Source of the DNA: Tistrella mobilis | Lineage (GTDB): Bacteria; Pseudomonadota; Alphaproteobacteria; Tistrellales; Tistrellaceae | Direction of reading: 5' to 3' | Length of the DNA: 59,431 nucleotides | Assembly (NCBI RefSeq): GCF_039634785.1 | Contig: NZ_JBBIAB010000028.1 | Coordinates: 1-59,431 of the forward strand | Part shown: positions 6,909 to 16,258 of the stretch, piece by piece | How the letters are laid out: each line of letters opens with the position of its first letter | Numbering within the stretch: position 1 is the stretch's first letter | The notes under the pieces: generated by a model | The model's input: the letters and a program-made list of their open reading frames with translations, nothing else | Database searches by the model: none | What the model was told of the DNA's origin: nothing | Translations under genes and position numbers: made by a program

Positions 6909-8600
6909 ATGATACAGAACACCGTCCGTGACGGCCTGGAGCAGGCCGCCCGGGTGCTGGAGCCTGTGGATCCGGCTGCGGCATTGGATCTGCGCCGCTT
7001 GGCCGGGGAAGTCGACAAGCCCTGCACGGTTGCCGTGGTCGGTCGGGTCAAGCAGGGCAAGAGCAGCGTCGTCAATGCCCTGCTGGACGCCGACGTGGCG
7101 ATGGAGGGGACAACGGAGACCACGGCGACGATCAACCACATGGTCTATGGCGTTCCTGACACGCCGGACCGTCCGGTTCTCTGCGTCTGGCGGGACGGCT
7201 CGATCGACGCCTGCGGCCGGGATTTTCTCGACAGTCTGCAAGGGCATGATCTCGCGACGCTTCAGCGTGCCAATGGCATCAGCCGGCTTGAATACCGGCT
7301 TCCCAACCCGTTCCTGCGCCAGGCGACCCTGGTCGACACACCGGGTACAGGGGCTGCCGTCGATGAGCACCAGAACCGCACGGCAGAGTATCTGGCCCTG
7401 GAAAATGAGCTGCGCCAGCGCCATGACGCGGAAACGCGGGCGATCGAGGGGCGGGCGGATGCCATCATCTATGTCACTGGTCATGTTCCTAAGAGCAACG
7501 ATCTGCGATTCCTGGAGGCATTCGGCCGTGGAACCGACGAGCCGTCGCGGGCCCTGAAAGCCGTTGCCGTCATCACCAAAATCGATTCCCGGCCCGACGT
7601 CCTGTCCAACCCGGACGAGTTCGCTGCTGAATACGCTGAGGCGCTGAAGGGGCATATGAGCGCCGTGATCCCCGTATCCGCCAGTCTGTGCCGTGCTGCA
7701 CGACGCCTGCAGGCTGATGAATGGGCCGGCATGGCCCGGCTCATCGACGGTGTGCGGCGCATTCCTCCGGCGACCCTGGAGCGTCTCCTCACCAGCGAGG
7801 AGTGGCTGACCGACGACGATGTTTCCAGTGGGTTGGATTTCGCGCCGCTGTCGCGGTCCGAGGTGCTGGATCTGCGCAGCATGGTCGAGCACTGGTCGGT
7901 TTTCGTCATCATCGCCGGCATCGCCGTCAACGACCGGGGGCTCGATCCGGCCGGGGTGGGCGCGCGCCTTACTGCGCTGTCCGGCTTCGAGCGGCTGCGT
8001 ATGGTGCTGGACCGGCAGTTCTTCGCGCGTGGCCACATCCTGCGCTGTTTCCGTATCATGGACGACGCCATGGCGATGTTGCGCACGCTGCGCTACGACC
8101 GTATCACGGCGCTGCATGACGCGGCGGCGGCCGCGCAGCTTCGCCATCGGCGCTTCTCTGCTCTCCTGGCCGGTGCATTCGGCGACGCCGCGGTTCGGGC
8201 GGAATTGGCCGCGTTCCTGGAAGACGCTCTCGCCGACGACGCGGCAGCCCCGGGTCGCATGGAACACGCCCTCGACAAGGCCCAGCGTCTGCTGGAGCGC
8301 GTGTACGGAACCCTGGTGAAAAACAATCACGATTTTAACGCATTGCAAACGATGATGGCGAGCGTCGATCTGTTCAGCCCGGAGGAATGGGACGAACTCG
8401 AACCCCTGTTCGGGCGCTATGGCCTGGAGCGCAGCGCCCGTCTGCCGGGCAAGGGCAAGGACCGCGCCTATTGCGCGGCGCGCCAGTCCCATTGGAGCCA
8501 GCGCGCCCACCGCGAGCGCAATCCGGAGCGCCGGCTGGTCGCACAGGCGGCCGTGGAGCGGTACGGGGTGTTGATCCGTGAAGAAGGAAGCGGACGATAG
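6909..8600 (+). CDS. Dynamin-like GTPase (2)
   Basis: 563 aa from ATG 6909, chosen for the preceding AGGGAGG (6897-6903). All canonical G motifs are present: G1 GRVKQGKSS (45-53), G2 Thr in the TTETTATIN stretch, G3 DTPGTG (143-148), G4 TKID (223-226) and a G5-like SAS. The rest is mainly helical. A weakly hydrophobic stretch WSVFVIIAGIAV lies near residue 330, but there is no strong transmembrane pair, unlike GTPases 1, 3 and 4. It follows the broken DGR by about 40 bp. It may be the partner subunit of dynamin 1; bacterial dynamin-like proteins often act as unequal pairs. Confidence 0.83.
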   Translation: MIQNTVRDGLEQAARVLEPVDPAAALDLRRLAGEVDKPCTVAVVGRVKQGKSSVVNALLDADVAMEGTTETTATINHMVYGVPDTPDRPVLCVWRDGSIDACGRDFLDSLQGHDLATLQRANGISRLEYRLPNPFLRQATLVDTPGTGAAVDEHQNRTAEYLALENELRQRHDAETRAIEGRADAIIYVTGHVPKSNDLRFLEAFGRGTDEPSRALKAVAVITKIDSRPDVLSNPDEFAAEYAEALKGHMSAVIPVSASLCRAARRLQADEWAGMARLIDGVRRIPPATLERLLTSEEWLTDDDVSSGLDFAPLSRSEVLDLRSMVEHWSVFVIIAGIAVNDRGLDPAGVGARLTALSGFERLRMVLDRQFFARGHILRCFRIMDDAMAMLRTLRYDRITALHDAAAAAQLRHRRFSALLAGAFGDAAVRAELAAFLEDALADDAAAPGRMEHALDKAQRLLERVYGTLVKNNHDFNALQTMMASVDLFSPEEWDELEPLFGRYGLERSARLPGKGKDRAYCAARQSHWSQRAHRERNPERRLVAQAAVERYGVLIREEGSGR

Positions 8601-8635
8601 GCGCCGTTTGACGACCGGCAGGCAGCCATCGGGGG

Positions 8636-9109
8636 TCAGTGCCTGTCCTTGCTGTTGGACAGGATTATGGTGCTGAGCAGGGTGCCGATGACAAAGCCGA
8701 CGGGCCCCCCCGTCAACAGGGCGCCGCTCACCGGCAGGCCCGATCCGGTTCTGGAGATGGCTGTCTTGGCGCCTGTGGCCTTCGGTGCGACCTCAATCTG
8801 CCGTTCGCGCAGCATCTCGCGCAGCATGTCCGCGAGGTCGAGGAATAAGCCGGGCCGGCAGTCCAGCGCCCTTGCAAGGGCATCGAGCTGCGGTACGGTG
8901 ATGTCTGCCTCGCCGAGTTCGATGCGGGACAGGGTCGGCTGGGATATTTCGGACTGCTTCGCCAGCTGGTTCTGTGACCAGCCCTTTTCCCGGCGCAGCA
9001 CGGCAACGATCAGCCCGACCAGGCCGGTGTAGGTAGCCTCCAGGACCTTACCTTGCTGCCGCAAGGACGCCAGCGCGCCGGCAAGGCTGCGGATGTCGTT
9101 CATTTTCAC
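8636..9109 (-). CDS. Xre-family regulator with C-terminal membrane anchor
   Basis: 157 aa. The HTH_3 motif is at about residues 35-90 (LRREKGWSQNQLAKQSEISQ, LSRIELGEADITVPQL). After a linker a single hydrophobic segment GPVGFVIGTLLSTIIL lies near the C-terminus and would anchor it in the membrane. It is transcribed against the neighbouring GTPase genes and shares its promoter region with the gene at 9232, so it is the likely local repressor. A membrane-tethered repressor beside membrane-acting dynamins could report membrane state (inference). The HTH-dynamin fusion at 11502 has a similar HTH. Confidence 0.8.
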   Translation of the reverse strand: MKMNDIRSLAGALASLRQQGKVLEATYTGLVGLIVAVLRREKGWSQNQLAKQSEISQPTLSRIELGEADITVPQLDALARALDCRPGLFLDLADMLREMLRERQIEVAPKATGAKTAISRTGSGLPVSGALLTGGPVGFVIGTLLSTIILSNSKDRH

Positions 9110-9129
9110 TCTTGATCTTATTCATATCT

Positions 9130-9141
9130 AGATTTAAATCT
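9130..9141. promoter_or_regulatory. Candidate operator, 12-bp perfect palindrome
   Basis: AGATTTAAATCT lies in the A+T-rich divergent intergenic region between the Xre gene (starts 9109, minus) and dynamin-like gene 3 (starts 9232, plus). It is a plausible binding site for the Xre protein. No promoter hexamers are assigned with confidence. Confidence 0.45.
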
Positions 9142-9231
9142 GTACATCAGAATAAATAGGAATGCAAGGAACAACCCCCTGCGCCTCCCCGGCAGGCGCC
9201 GGACCGCCTCCTGTCATGAGGAGATCGTAGT

Positions 9232-11472
9232 GTGAGTCAGTCGCTGTTTGGCGATGATCTGCCGGATCTCTCCACCGTCCGCCTGGCGGCCGGGCTTTCG
9301 GAGGCCGCTCTGGCGTACAGCGTCAACGGTATCCTGGGCGAGGATTGGTTGTCCGCCGACCAGGTCGCCGTGATCGAGCGGAGGGACCCTGCGGGTGAGG
9401 GGCTGACCCGCAGGCAGCACCGGGCCTGGTATCAGGCATGCGGGTACGGCGACAAAATGCCCCCGCTCGACCTCGGCAATCCCTATGCACCGCTGCTCCA
9501 TCGCCGAGAGACCATTATCGCACAGGTTCTGGGCTGGCCAGATCCGGCGTTCGGAGAAGAGGACGCGCAGGCGGGCTTCGACAAGGCCGGAATTCTGGCT
9601 GCCATGGCGATGTGGGTGCGCTTGCCGCGGCTTCTGGTGTCGGGCGGTTTCGATGCGGGCAAGACCTTCCTGTGTAAGGCGCTGATCGGTGATCCGCCGC
9701 ACGAGCAGGGCGGGCTTCTGCGCTCCAACTATGCGCCGGAGACCAGGATGATCACGGTGATCATACATGTCGATCATCGCCCGCCCTGGCTCACCCAGCC
9801 GGTCGCCCTGATGTCCGCCGCCTTCGATCTCGACCGGCTGTACGACCGGCGGCATGTCGAGGCTGAGCTGATACTGGCGGGGGATCGCGCGCTGATCGAG
9901 CGGTTCGCCGTCCATCGTAAGGAAAGGCCGGGTGGTGCTGCGACCGACCAGCCGTGGGCCAGCGATGGCGGGGGCAGTACGGCCGATGCCGATACGCGGG
10001 TGGCTGAAAACGCCGCCTACTGTCTGGTTTTTATGGCAGCCCCTTTGCTGCGATCGCTCATCCTCATCGATCCGCCAGGCTTCGACAGCGGAATGGTACT
10101 CGACCAGGAGCGGGCCCGCAAAATGGCCGGGCTGGCGGACATTGTGGTGTTCCTGTCGCAATTCGTCGGCTTTCTGAACGTCCGCGATTTCAGTCTGCTG
10201 GCCGAACAGCTGCGTGCCCTGCAACTTTATCCGCGGCGTGTCTATCCCGGCATGGGCGCCTTCCGGAACCTCTTCGTGGTTGCCACCCACGCCCGCCAGA
10301 GCCCGGCGGATATCGACCATGTCCTGTCAGAAGGCGCGCGCCGTCTGTGGGCCGATTCAGAGCGATCCTCGAAGCTGTTCCAGCGGCGCGCCGCCGAGGC
10401 GGGAGAAGCGGATGGTGCCCCGGCGCGGCTGCTGGAGCGCTTCTTCGCTTTCTATCCGAACTACCCTTTCGCTCGCGAACCGCTACAGGAAGATCTGGCC
10501 GACCTGCTGGCCGGCCCGTTTCCGCGGGCATTTAATCGCCAGGCGAAGACCGTGACGGAGAGGATCCTTGAGTCAGCCCGGCAGTATTACGCCCGTCGCG
10601 TCACCCGGTTCGACGACCTCCTCAGCGGCCGGTTCCGTCCCGCAGACGAGGTGCGCGCTGCGGAAGCCGCCCGGGACGAAGTCGACCGCAGCATCGTCGA
10701 TCATCGCCGCCGGATGGAAGCCATCATCGCTGAGGCGCGCCGCGCAGGTCTTGAAGCCGCCAATAATGTGACCGACGAACTGTATGATCCGGTCCGCACC
10801 GAACAGATGCTGCGCAGCAACTTCGAGCGCTATGACGACGCGCAACGGCATCTGAGCGCCTTCATCACGGAGACCATCCATGGACGCCTGGAGGATGCGC
10901 TCAACCAGCCCCTGCAATCTTACCAATCCCTGGTCCTGGGCTTCGCGCGCAAGGTGGTGTCTGTGGACCTCTCTAAGGCCAGCGTAGACGTCGACATAGC
11001 GCAGAACGATCTGCTGACACGGCTGGCCACAGTGTTCTTCAACAATGCACCGACCACGCGAGCCATCCTGCAGGCTATCTCCCCTCGCCGTGATCCGGCT
11101 CTCTTCTTCAACCTGCTGTGGCCCGTGGCGCCGACGGTGGCTGCGGCTCTGGCGATGATGTCCATTGGCAACTACGTGACCCGGTGGCCGGACCTGGCGA
11201 AAGCCGTTGTCGGCAAGCTCAGGGATACCAATCTGCGCGTTGCCCTGACGGAAGGTGTTGAAGCGACCTGCGCGTCGCTTCGCAAAGAGTTCGATACGCT
11301 CACCGCCAAGGCGCGGGCGGATCGCCTGGCAGATCTGGCACGCAAACAGCATCGCGCACGACAGTCCGGCGACGAGGCGATGGCATGCTTCCAACGCGAC
11401 CGCGCGTGTGCAGAGACAAACCGCCGACGCATCGAGACGCTGCAACGAACGCTGCGCGACAGCGATCGCTGA
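9232..11472 (+). CDS. Dynamin-like GTPase (3) with N-terminal HTH-like region
   Basis: 746 aa from GTG 9232, with AGGAG at 9219-9223. Residues about 15-75 look like a diverged HTH (VRLAAGLSEAALA, LSADQVAVIERRDP), paralogous to the N-terminus of the next gene. G1 is GGFDAGKTF (138-146) and G3 IDPPGFDSG (about 278). The G4 position is FVVATHA instead of TKxD, so guanine specificity is uncertain. A hydrophobic segment near residue 625 (NLLWPVAPTVAAALAMMSIG) is followed by coiled-coil. It probably forms a pair with the gene at 11502, from which it is separated by 29 bp. Confidence 0.78.
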   Translation: MSQSLFGDDLPDLSTVRLAAGLSEAALAYSVNGILGEDWLSADQVAVIERRDPAGEGLTRRQHRAWYQACGYGDKMPPLDLGNPYAPLLHRRETIIAQVLGWPDPAFGEEDAQAGFDKAGILAAMAMWVRLPRLLVSGGFDAGKTFLCKALIGDPPHEQGGLLRSNYAPETRMITVIIHVDHRPPWLTQPVALMSAAFDLDRLYDRRHVEAELILAGDRALIERFAVHRKERPGGAATDQPWASDGGGSTADADTRVAENAAYCLVFMAAPLLRSLILIDPPGFDSGMVLDQERARKMAGLADIVVFLSQFVGFLNVRDFSLLAEQLRALQLYPRRVYPGMGAFRNLFVVATHARQSPADIDHVLSEGARRLWADSERSSKLFQRRAAEAGEADGAPARLLERFFAFYPNYPFAREPLQEDLADLLAGPFPRAFNRQAKTVTERILESARQYYARRVTRFDDLLSGRFRPADEVRAAEAARDEVDRSIVDHRRRMEAIIAEARRAGLEAANNVTDELYDPVRTEQMLRSNFERYDDAQRHLSAFITETIHGRLEDALNQPLQSYQSLVLGFARKVVSVDLSKASVDVDIAQNDLLTRLATVFFNNAPTTRAILQAISPRRDPALFFNLLWPVAPTVAAALAMMSIGNYVTRWPDLAKAVVGKLRDTNLRVALTEGVEATCASLRKEFDTLTAKARADRLADLARKQHRARQSGDEAMACFQRDRACAETNRRRIETLQRTLRDSDR

Positions 11473-11501
11473 TTTCCTTTCTTCCTCAAGGAGACGTCGC
11501 C

Positions 11502-13565
11502 ATGGATGGCAGTCCCTACTCCCATGATCTCAGAGGCATGCGGGAGGCCGCCGGCCTGACCACCGAGGATATGGCAGAACGCCTTGGCGTTTCCCCGGAG
11601 GTGGTGACCGCTCAGGAAGCCGACCCCGATAATGTCGTCATGGAACAGATCCGCCGCTGGATGGAAGCGACCGGACATGCGGGAGGTGGCGAAGCCATCA
11701 ATCCCGGCACGCCCTACGCGCTGTTCACCGGTGAAGTATTGACCACCACTCGCTACCTCCAGGGCTGGACGGAGGAGGTGCCGGGTCTGGCCGCGCGGCT
11801 TCCCTCGGCGGCGGAGCTGGCGGCGAAGCTGCGCCGTTCGGTGCGCAAGCCCCGGGTCGTGTTGTGCGGAAGCTTCGATGCGGCGAAGACAACACTGGCG
11901 TCCCGGCTCCTCGGCCTGGCACCGGGAACCCTGCCGGCGTCCTTTTCTCCGACGACTAGTCTGATGGTTGAACTGCGCCATCTCGACGACCGCCCCGACT
12001 GGCTGGATGGCGAGGTTGCATATTTCAGGGCGGGGATCGACCTGGATCGGGTCGACGAGAGCGACCATGCGACATCCTGCCTGGTGCGGCAGGATACGCT
12101 CCAGTCGCTTGGCCGTTATGCGACGCATAGGGGCGAGACCTCCGATGCCGAGGAAGCCGAATTCGCGGTGGTCTATCTGGCGGCCGAGGCATTGAAGGCG
12201 TTCCGGGTCATCGACCTGCCCGGCCTCGGTTCAGGCAACCAGGGTGACGAGGACAAGGTGGCGCGCGCCATCGGCCTGGCCGATGTCCTGCTATACCTCA
12301 GCCCAGCCATCCGGTTTCTGACCGAAATCGATTTCCTCGTCCTGCCGCTGCTGCTGCGTGCCTTGCCGCAGGTACCGGGTCTTGATCCGCTTGAGACCGT
12401 CTTCATCGTCGCCAGCCATGCCGATGGTCCGGGTGCGGGGCTGGAGGCCATTCTCGACAGTGGCGCCGTCCGCTTGCACCGTCAGTTGATCGATAGCGTG
12501 TCGCCGGAGGAGGGCGGCACCGCCATGCCGACCGAGGCGGATCTGCGTCGGCGCTTTTTCACCTTCTCGGCGCAGCAGCCGGTGCTCGCCGCAGAGCTGT
12601 CTGCGTCCCTTGAGACGCTGCTGGGCAGGACCCTGCCGGCACCGTTCATGGCACAGCTTCGCCATACAGCCGCCGATATGTTCGACAGCGCCGTTCAGAG
12701 CTGCGAAGCACAGGAGAAGGCACTTCTGGCCCTGAAGGCCGATCGCGAGGAGGCGCATCGGGAGCTTGATCGGCTGAAGGCGACGGAGATGGAACGCGAT
12801 GACCTGGTCCGGCAGGGGCAATCGCGGATCACCGAACTTATCACGAACGAGTTTGCCGCGGCCAAGGAGGACGTCGATGACATCCTGGAGCGCGGGTTGA
12901 CCATCGAGAGCATTGAAGAACGCATCCGGCAGAGTTTTGCCGACAACGAGAAGGATGACGCCAGAGAACGGGCCCTGCCTCTGATCGTCGGCCTGCTCCA
13001 GGCGGAGGTTTCCGGGGCAGCCATGGCCAGAATGGAGCGCATCGAGGGCGAGGTCCGGCAGTTTATCGGCGACTATAACGCCTATTTCGATCCTGGCGAG
13101 GCCATGGCCCGGCTGGAGTTGCCTCGCCTGGATACGGCCCGGATGTTCCGCGTCGGCACGGCCAGTGCCGGGTTGGTGCTTGGCACGCTGAGCACGATGG
13201 GGATCACCGTGTTGTTCCCCATCGCACCTCTGCTGGGGATGGCGCTGGCAATCTTCAGCACCTACAGTCTTATCAGAACACTGCGGCAGGGCTGGCAGCG
13301 GGTGATGGCCCAGCGTATCCGGCAACGGCTGCACGAGGCTGCGTTCGGCCCCGCCCTGCAGAAGGCTGTGCGGCGGATGTTCCGCGAGGTCGGGGAACGA
13401 TTCGACCTTGGCGTCCGCGATATGGAGGTCGGTGCGAAGTCGTATCAGTCGCGTCTGGACGCGGTGCTGGATGGCGAGAGCTCGGACGAGGCCATCGACG
13501 CGATGCTGGATCTCACGCGCCGCTTCACCGTGTTCCTCCGCCTCATTCCGTGGAGCCGGTCATGA
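11502..13565 (+). CDS. Xre HTH fused to dynamin-like GTPase (4)
   Basis: 687 aa from ATG 11502, with AAGGAGA at 11488-11494. The upstream in-frame region from 11385 overlaps the previous gene and is not used. Residues about 8-55 are an Xre-type HTH (LRGMREAAGLTTEDMAERLG, VSPEVVTAQEADPDN). G1 is CGSFDAAKTT, with Ala where Gly is usual before Lys; G3 is DLPGLGSG. The G4 position again carries His-Ala (IVASHAD). A strong double hydrophobic segment at about residues 555-590 (LVLGTLSTMGITVLF, LLGMALAIFSTYS) should insert in membrane. Fusion of a DNA-binding domain to a membrane GTPase is unusual. Confidence 0.8.
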   Translation: MDGSPYSHDLRGMREAAGLTTEDMAERLGVSPEVVTAQEADPDNVVMEQIRRWMEATGHAGGGEAINPGTPYALFTGEVLTTTRYLQGWTEEVPGLAARLPSAAELAAKLRRSVRKPRVVLCGSFDAAKTTLASRLLGLAPGTLPASFSPTTSLMVELRHLDDRPDWLDGEVAYFRAGIDLDRVDESDHATSCLVRQDTLQSLGRYATHRGETSDAEEAEFAVVYLAAEALKAFRVIDLPGLGSGNQGDEDKVARAIGLADVLLYLSPAIRFLTEIDFLVLPLLLRALPQVPGLDPLETVFIVASHADGPGAGLEAILDSGAVRLHRQLIDSVSPEEGGTAMPTEADLRRRFFTFSAQQPVLAAELSASLETLLGRTLPAPFMAQLRHTAADMFDSAVQSCEAQEKALLALKADREEAHRELDRLKATEMERDDLVRQGQSRITELITNEFAAAKEDVDDILERGLTIESIEERIRQSFADNEKDDARERALPLIVGLLQAEVSGAAMARMERIEGEVRQFIGDYNAYFDPGEAMARLELPRLDTARMFRVGTASAGLVLGTLSTMGITVLFPIAPLLGMALAIFSTYSLIRTLRQGWQRVMAQRIRQRLHEAAFGPALQKAVRRMFREVGERFDLGVRDMEVGAKSYQSRLDAVLDGESSDEAIDAMLDLTRRFTVFLRLIPWSRS

Positions 13566-14143
13566 ATCAGCCCGCGAGCCTACCCCATGATCTTGTGCGT
13601 GGATTCAACGCTGCTCTGGTCATTCCCGCCACGGCCTCAACCGTCAAGCAGGCGCAGCGAGAGGCGGCCCGGGAGCTTCACGTGCTCGCCGACTATCATC
13701 GCGCCGCGCGCGCCTCTGGCGGCTTGCCCGCCCTGTCGCGCGCTGAACGCCAGGCTATTTATCGGGTCGCCGAGGTTATTGCCGAGCAGGGCATCAATGG
13801 CACGACCTATCTTCTGGCGGTGAAAACCGCCGCGACGCTTGGCGGCATGGATGGCGGGATGCTGGCTCAGGTGGGCGTGACCCTGAATACGATGGTCACG
13901 CCTGGTCAGACCCAGGCCTTTAACCCCGCTCGCAGCCTGTTCCGTGGAATTGGATTTGAGCCGGACTGGCTCGCCGCGCTGCCGGACTCTGCCGTTCCAC
14001 GCTTCGCGGAGATGGTCGGGCGTATTGCCGCGCGTTGTGGCTACGGCCTGGACCCGTCGCGGCAACGACCGGCTCTGCCGGTCAGAGTCGGACGCGACTG
14101 GGAGCATATGCTGACATCTGCGACCACTGGAAAGGCGGGTTGA
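13562..14143 (+). CDS. Hypothetical protein of the dynamin/Hsp70 locus
   Basis: 193 aa. ATG 13562 overlaps the stop of the HTH-dynamin gene (ATGA), indicating translational coupling; an ATG four codons earlier also exists. No domain is recognised. It is mostly helical, with VKQAQREAARELHVLADYHR, LSRAERQAIYRVAEVIAEQG and a Gly/Met-rich LGGMDGGMLAQVG. No signal peptide or membrane segment. The context suggests an adaptor or regulator for dynamin-like GTPase 4 or for the second Hsp70-FGE protein. It ends 77 bp before that gene. Confidence 0.7.
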   Translation: MNQPASLPHDLVRGFNAALVIPATASTVKQAQREAARELHVLADYHRAARASGGLPALSRAERQAIYRVAEVIAEQGINGTTYLLAVKTAATLGGMDGGMLAQVGVTLNTMVTPGQTQAFNPARSLFRGIGFEPDWLAALPDSAVPRFAEMVGRIAARCGYGLDPSRQRPALPVRVGRDWEHMLTSATTGKAG

Positions 14144-14220
14144 CCGGTACGGTCCGCTCCGCTCCGCCAGCGGGGCGGGCCCTGGTCCGGCATGCTGATA
14201 GTCGAGAGTGGGAACAGATC

Positions 14221-16134
14221 ATGACATTGCGTGTACTCGGGATTGATTTCGGAACCACCTATAGCAGCATGGCGACGCTTGACCCGGTAAGCGGACGTGC
14301 AACGGTCCTTCGGAACGCGGAAGGCGAGGAAAAGACCCCGTCGCTGGTATATTTCGGTGCCGACGGCACGCTGGTGGGGACGCCGGCCCAGAATATCATG
14401 CTGGAGGATGAGGAAGAGGCGGCGTGGGTGTTCATGGCGCCGAAGCGCTATCTCGGTGACGGGGATTTCGTACGGGCGCTTCCGGATGGTCGCGTGGTGA
14501 CGGCCGTGGACGCAGTGGCGGCGATTCTGACCAAACTGCGGGAAGATGCCGAGGCGCTGCATTTCGGCGGTCCGGTGGGGCCGGTGGTTCTGACCTGCCC
14601 GGCAAGCTTCGGGCCTTCGGCGCGTGACGCGCTCCGCGAAGCGGCGGCGCGGGCGGGGTTGGGGGATGTCCGGCTGGTGGAGGAGCCTGTGGCCGCCGGC
14701 CATGCCGGGTTGCGGGACCAGGGACAGCGCCTGGGTAATGTCGTGCTGGTGTACGACCTGGGGGGTGGAACCTTCGACGCTGCGGTGCTGCGGCGAGTGG
14801 AGGATGGCTACCGGGTGGTGGTGGCGCCCCGAGGGCTGGACCGGTGCGGCGGCGAGGATTTCGACCGGTCGGTCTATCGGTGGTTCGACGGGGCGGCGCG
14901 GGAGGAGCATGGAAGGTCCTTCGACGCCTCTGACGGCAGCTTCAACTCTCCTGTGCTGCGGGCCTGCCGGATGGCGAAGGAAGCCCTGTCGTCGAAGCCA
15001 AAGGTGACTTTGCGGGGGGTCCTGGCGGGACAGCGCCATAAGCAGGATCTGGATCAGGCGACCCTGGAAGGGTTGATCGACGAGCGTATCGCTGCGACGG
15101 TGCGCCTGAGCAAGGACCTTGCAGATGCGGCGGATCGGCGCGGGCATGCGATAGAGCATGTGTTGCTGATCGGGGGGTCGTCACGAATACCGCTGGTGAC
15201 GCGACAGATCGTCGAGGCGCTGACAGAGCCGCGGGGTCTGCCGGAACCGTTGCGGCTCGGCGCCACCGATTTCGCAGTGGCGATGGGGGCGGTCTATGCG
15301 CTGGTTGCTCTTGACGACATGGCCCCCTCCGCTGGGTCGCCGTGGCGGGTACGGGCGCCTGGCACCGTGTTCCGTGACGTTGATGCGCCGTGGTGCCCGG
15401 AGATGGTGGTTCTGCCGCGCGGCCGGTTTCAGATGGGATCGCCGGAGGATGAGCCGGGGCGGAGTAACGACGAAGGTCCGCGCCACTGGGTGGAGATCGG
15501 CTACGATCTGGCGATCGGGACCTGTGCGGTGAGCTTTGCCGAATGGGATGCTTACGCGCCGCGGGGATCGGAGCGATATCATCCATTCGATCACGGGTGG
15601 GGACGGGATGATCGTCCGGTGATTAATGTGTCGTATGAGGATGTGCAACATTACCTGGACTGGGTGAACGATCGTCTTGGCCTGACGGGCCGTGAGGATC
15701 GTTATCGCCTGCCGAGCGAAGCGGAATGGGAATATGCGTGCCGGGGTGGTAGGGAGACACCGTTCTGGTGGGGCGGGAGCATCACGCGGCGGCAGGCGAA
15801 CTATAGTGGAGACTATACTAATGCCGTCAAATGGCTTGGAGAATATTTTAAAAGGACCGTTGCTGTGCGCAATTTTGTTCCGAATCCCTTCGGTCTTTAT
15901 CAGACGCATGGGAATGTTTTGGAATGGTGTGAGGATACATGGCATAAAGATTATATTGGCGTACTGACGGATGGCTCGGCATTAGTAAAAAAATCCTCAC
16001 CAATCCGTATCCTGCGCGGCGGTTCCTGGAACGACGATTCGAGGAATCTCCGCTCCGCGTCCCGCAACTGGTTCCCCTCTGCCACCCGGCTCAGCTGGAT
16101 TGGGTTTCGTGTGGCCAGGACACTCATCTCATAA
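14221..16134 (+). CDS. Hsp70 ATPase domain fused to FGE-sulfatase/C-type-lectin domain (DGR target 2)
   Basis: 637 aa from ATG 14221. It is a paralogue of the protein at 4162: Hsp70 motifs IDFGTTYSSM, YDLGGGTFDAAV and IGGSSRIPLV, no substrate-binding domain, then FGE domain RGRFQMGSPEDEPGR, LPSEAEWEYACRGG, HGNVLEWCEDTW, LRGGSW, GFRVAR. Long tracts of the ATPase domain (14520-14680 against 4440-4620) and of the FGE start (15355-15560 against 5275-5480) are nearly identical in DNA, implying recent duplication or gene conversion. The stretches 14745-15350 and 15765-16000 have diverged. It lacks a good Shine-Dalgarno. The 3' end is the second variable region. Confidence 0.88.
   Translation: MTLRVLGIDFGTTYSSMATLDPVSGRATVLRNAEGEEKTPSLVYFGADGTLVGTPAQNIMLEDEEEAAWVFMAPKRYLGDGDFVRALPDGRVVTAVDAVAAILTKLREDAEALHFGGPVGPVVLTCPASFGPSARDALREAAARAGLGDVRLVEEPVAAGHAGLRDQGQRLGNVVLVYDLGGGTFDAAVLRRVEDGYRVVVAPRGLDRCGGEDFDRSVYRWFDGAAREEHGRSFDASDGSFNSPVLRACRMAKEALSSKPKVTLRGVLAGQRHKQDLDQATLEGLIDERIAATVRLSKDLADAADRRGHAIEHVLLIGGSSRIPLVTRQIVEALTEPRGLPEPLRLGATDFAVAMGAVYALVALDDMAPSAGSPWRVRAPGTVFRDVDAPWCPEMVVLPRGRFQMGSPEDEPGRSNDEGPRHWVEIGYDLAIGTCAVSFAEWDAYAPRGSERYHPFDHGWGRDDRPVINVSYEDVQHYLDWVNDRLGLTGREDRYRLPSEAEWEYACRGGRETPFWWGGSITRRQANYSGDYTNAVKWLGEYFKRTVAVRNFVPNPFGLYQTHGNVLEWCEDTWHKDYIGVLTDGSALVKKSSPIRILRGGSWNDDSRNLRSASRNWFPSATRLSWIGFRVARTLIS
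16006..16134 (+). other. DGR variable region VR2
   Basis: Same frame as VR1: LRGGSW, 24 codons at 16030-16101, then GFRVART and stop. The 18 bases before and 24 bases after the variable block are identical to VR1 except for flanking drift, while 18 of 24 codons differ inside. Variable residues include N, D, D, S, N, S, S, R, N, W, F, P, A, L, W. This shows that both paralogues were written from a related template. Confidence 0.82.
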
Positions 16135-16228
16135 ATATTTACAATCTTTATCTTATATAGGGTGTGTTTCAGAAAAAAAAAGATCTAAATAATTGAGTCA
16201 AGACAGCAAGAAATTCCGAAGAAAATTT

Positions 16229-16242
16229 GTTCTTTAGAGAAC
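16229..16242 (+). repeat. Weak hairpin downstream of VR2
   Basis: GTTCT, loop TTAG, AGAAC, at the position equivalent to the 10-bp GC hairpin after VR1 but with only a 5-bp A+T-rich stem. The whole 16135-16260 stretch is more A+T-rich than its counterpart. This may mean loss of homing function at the second target. Confidence 0.35.
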
Positions 16243-16258
16243 ATTATTTTGAACACGT

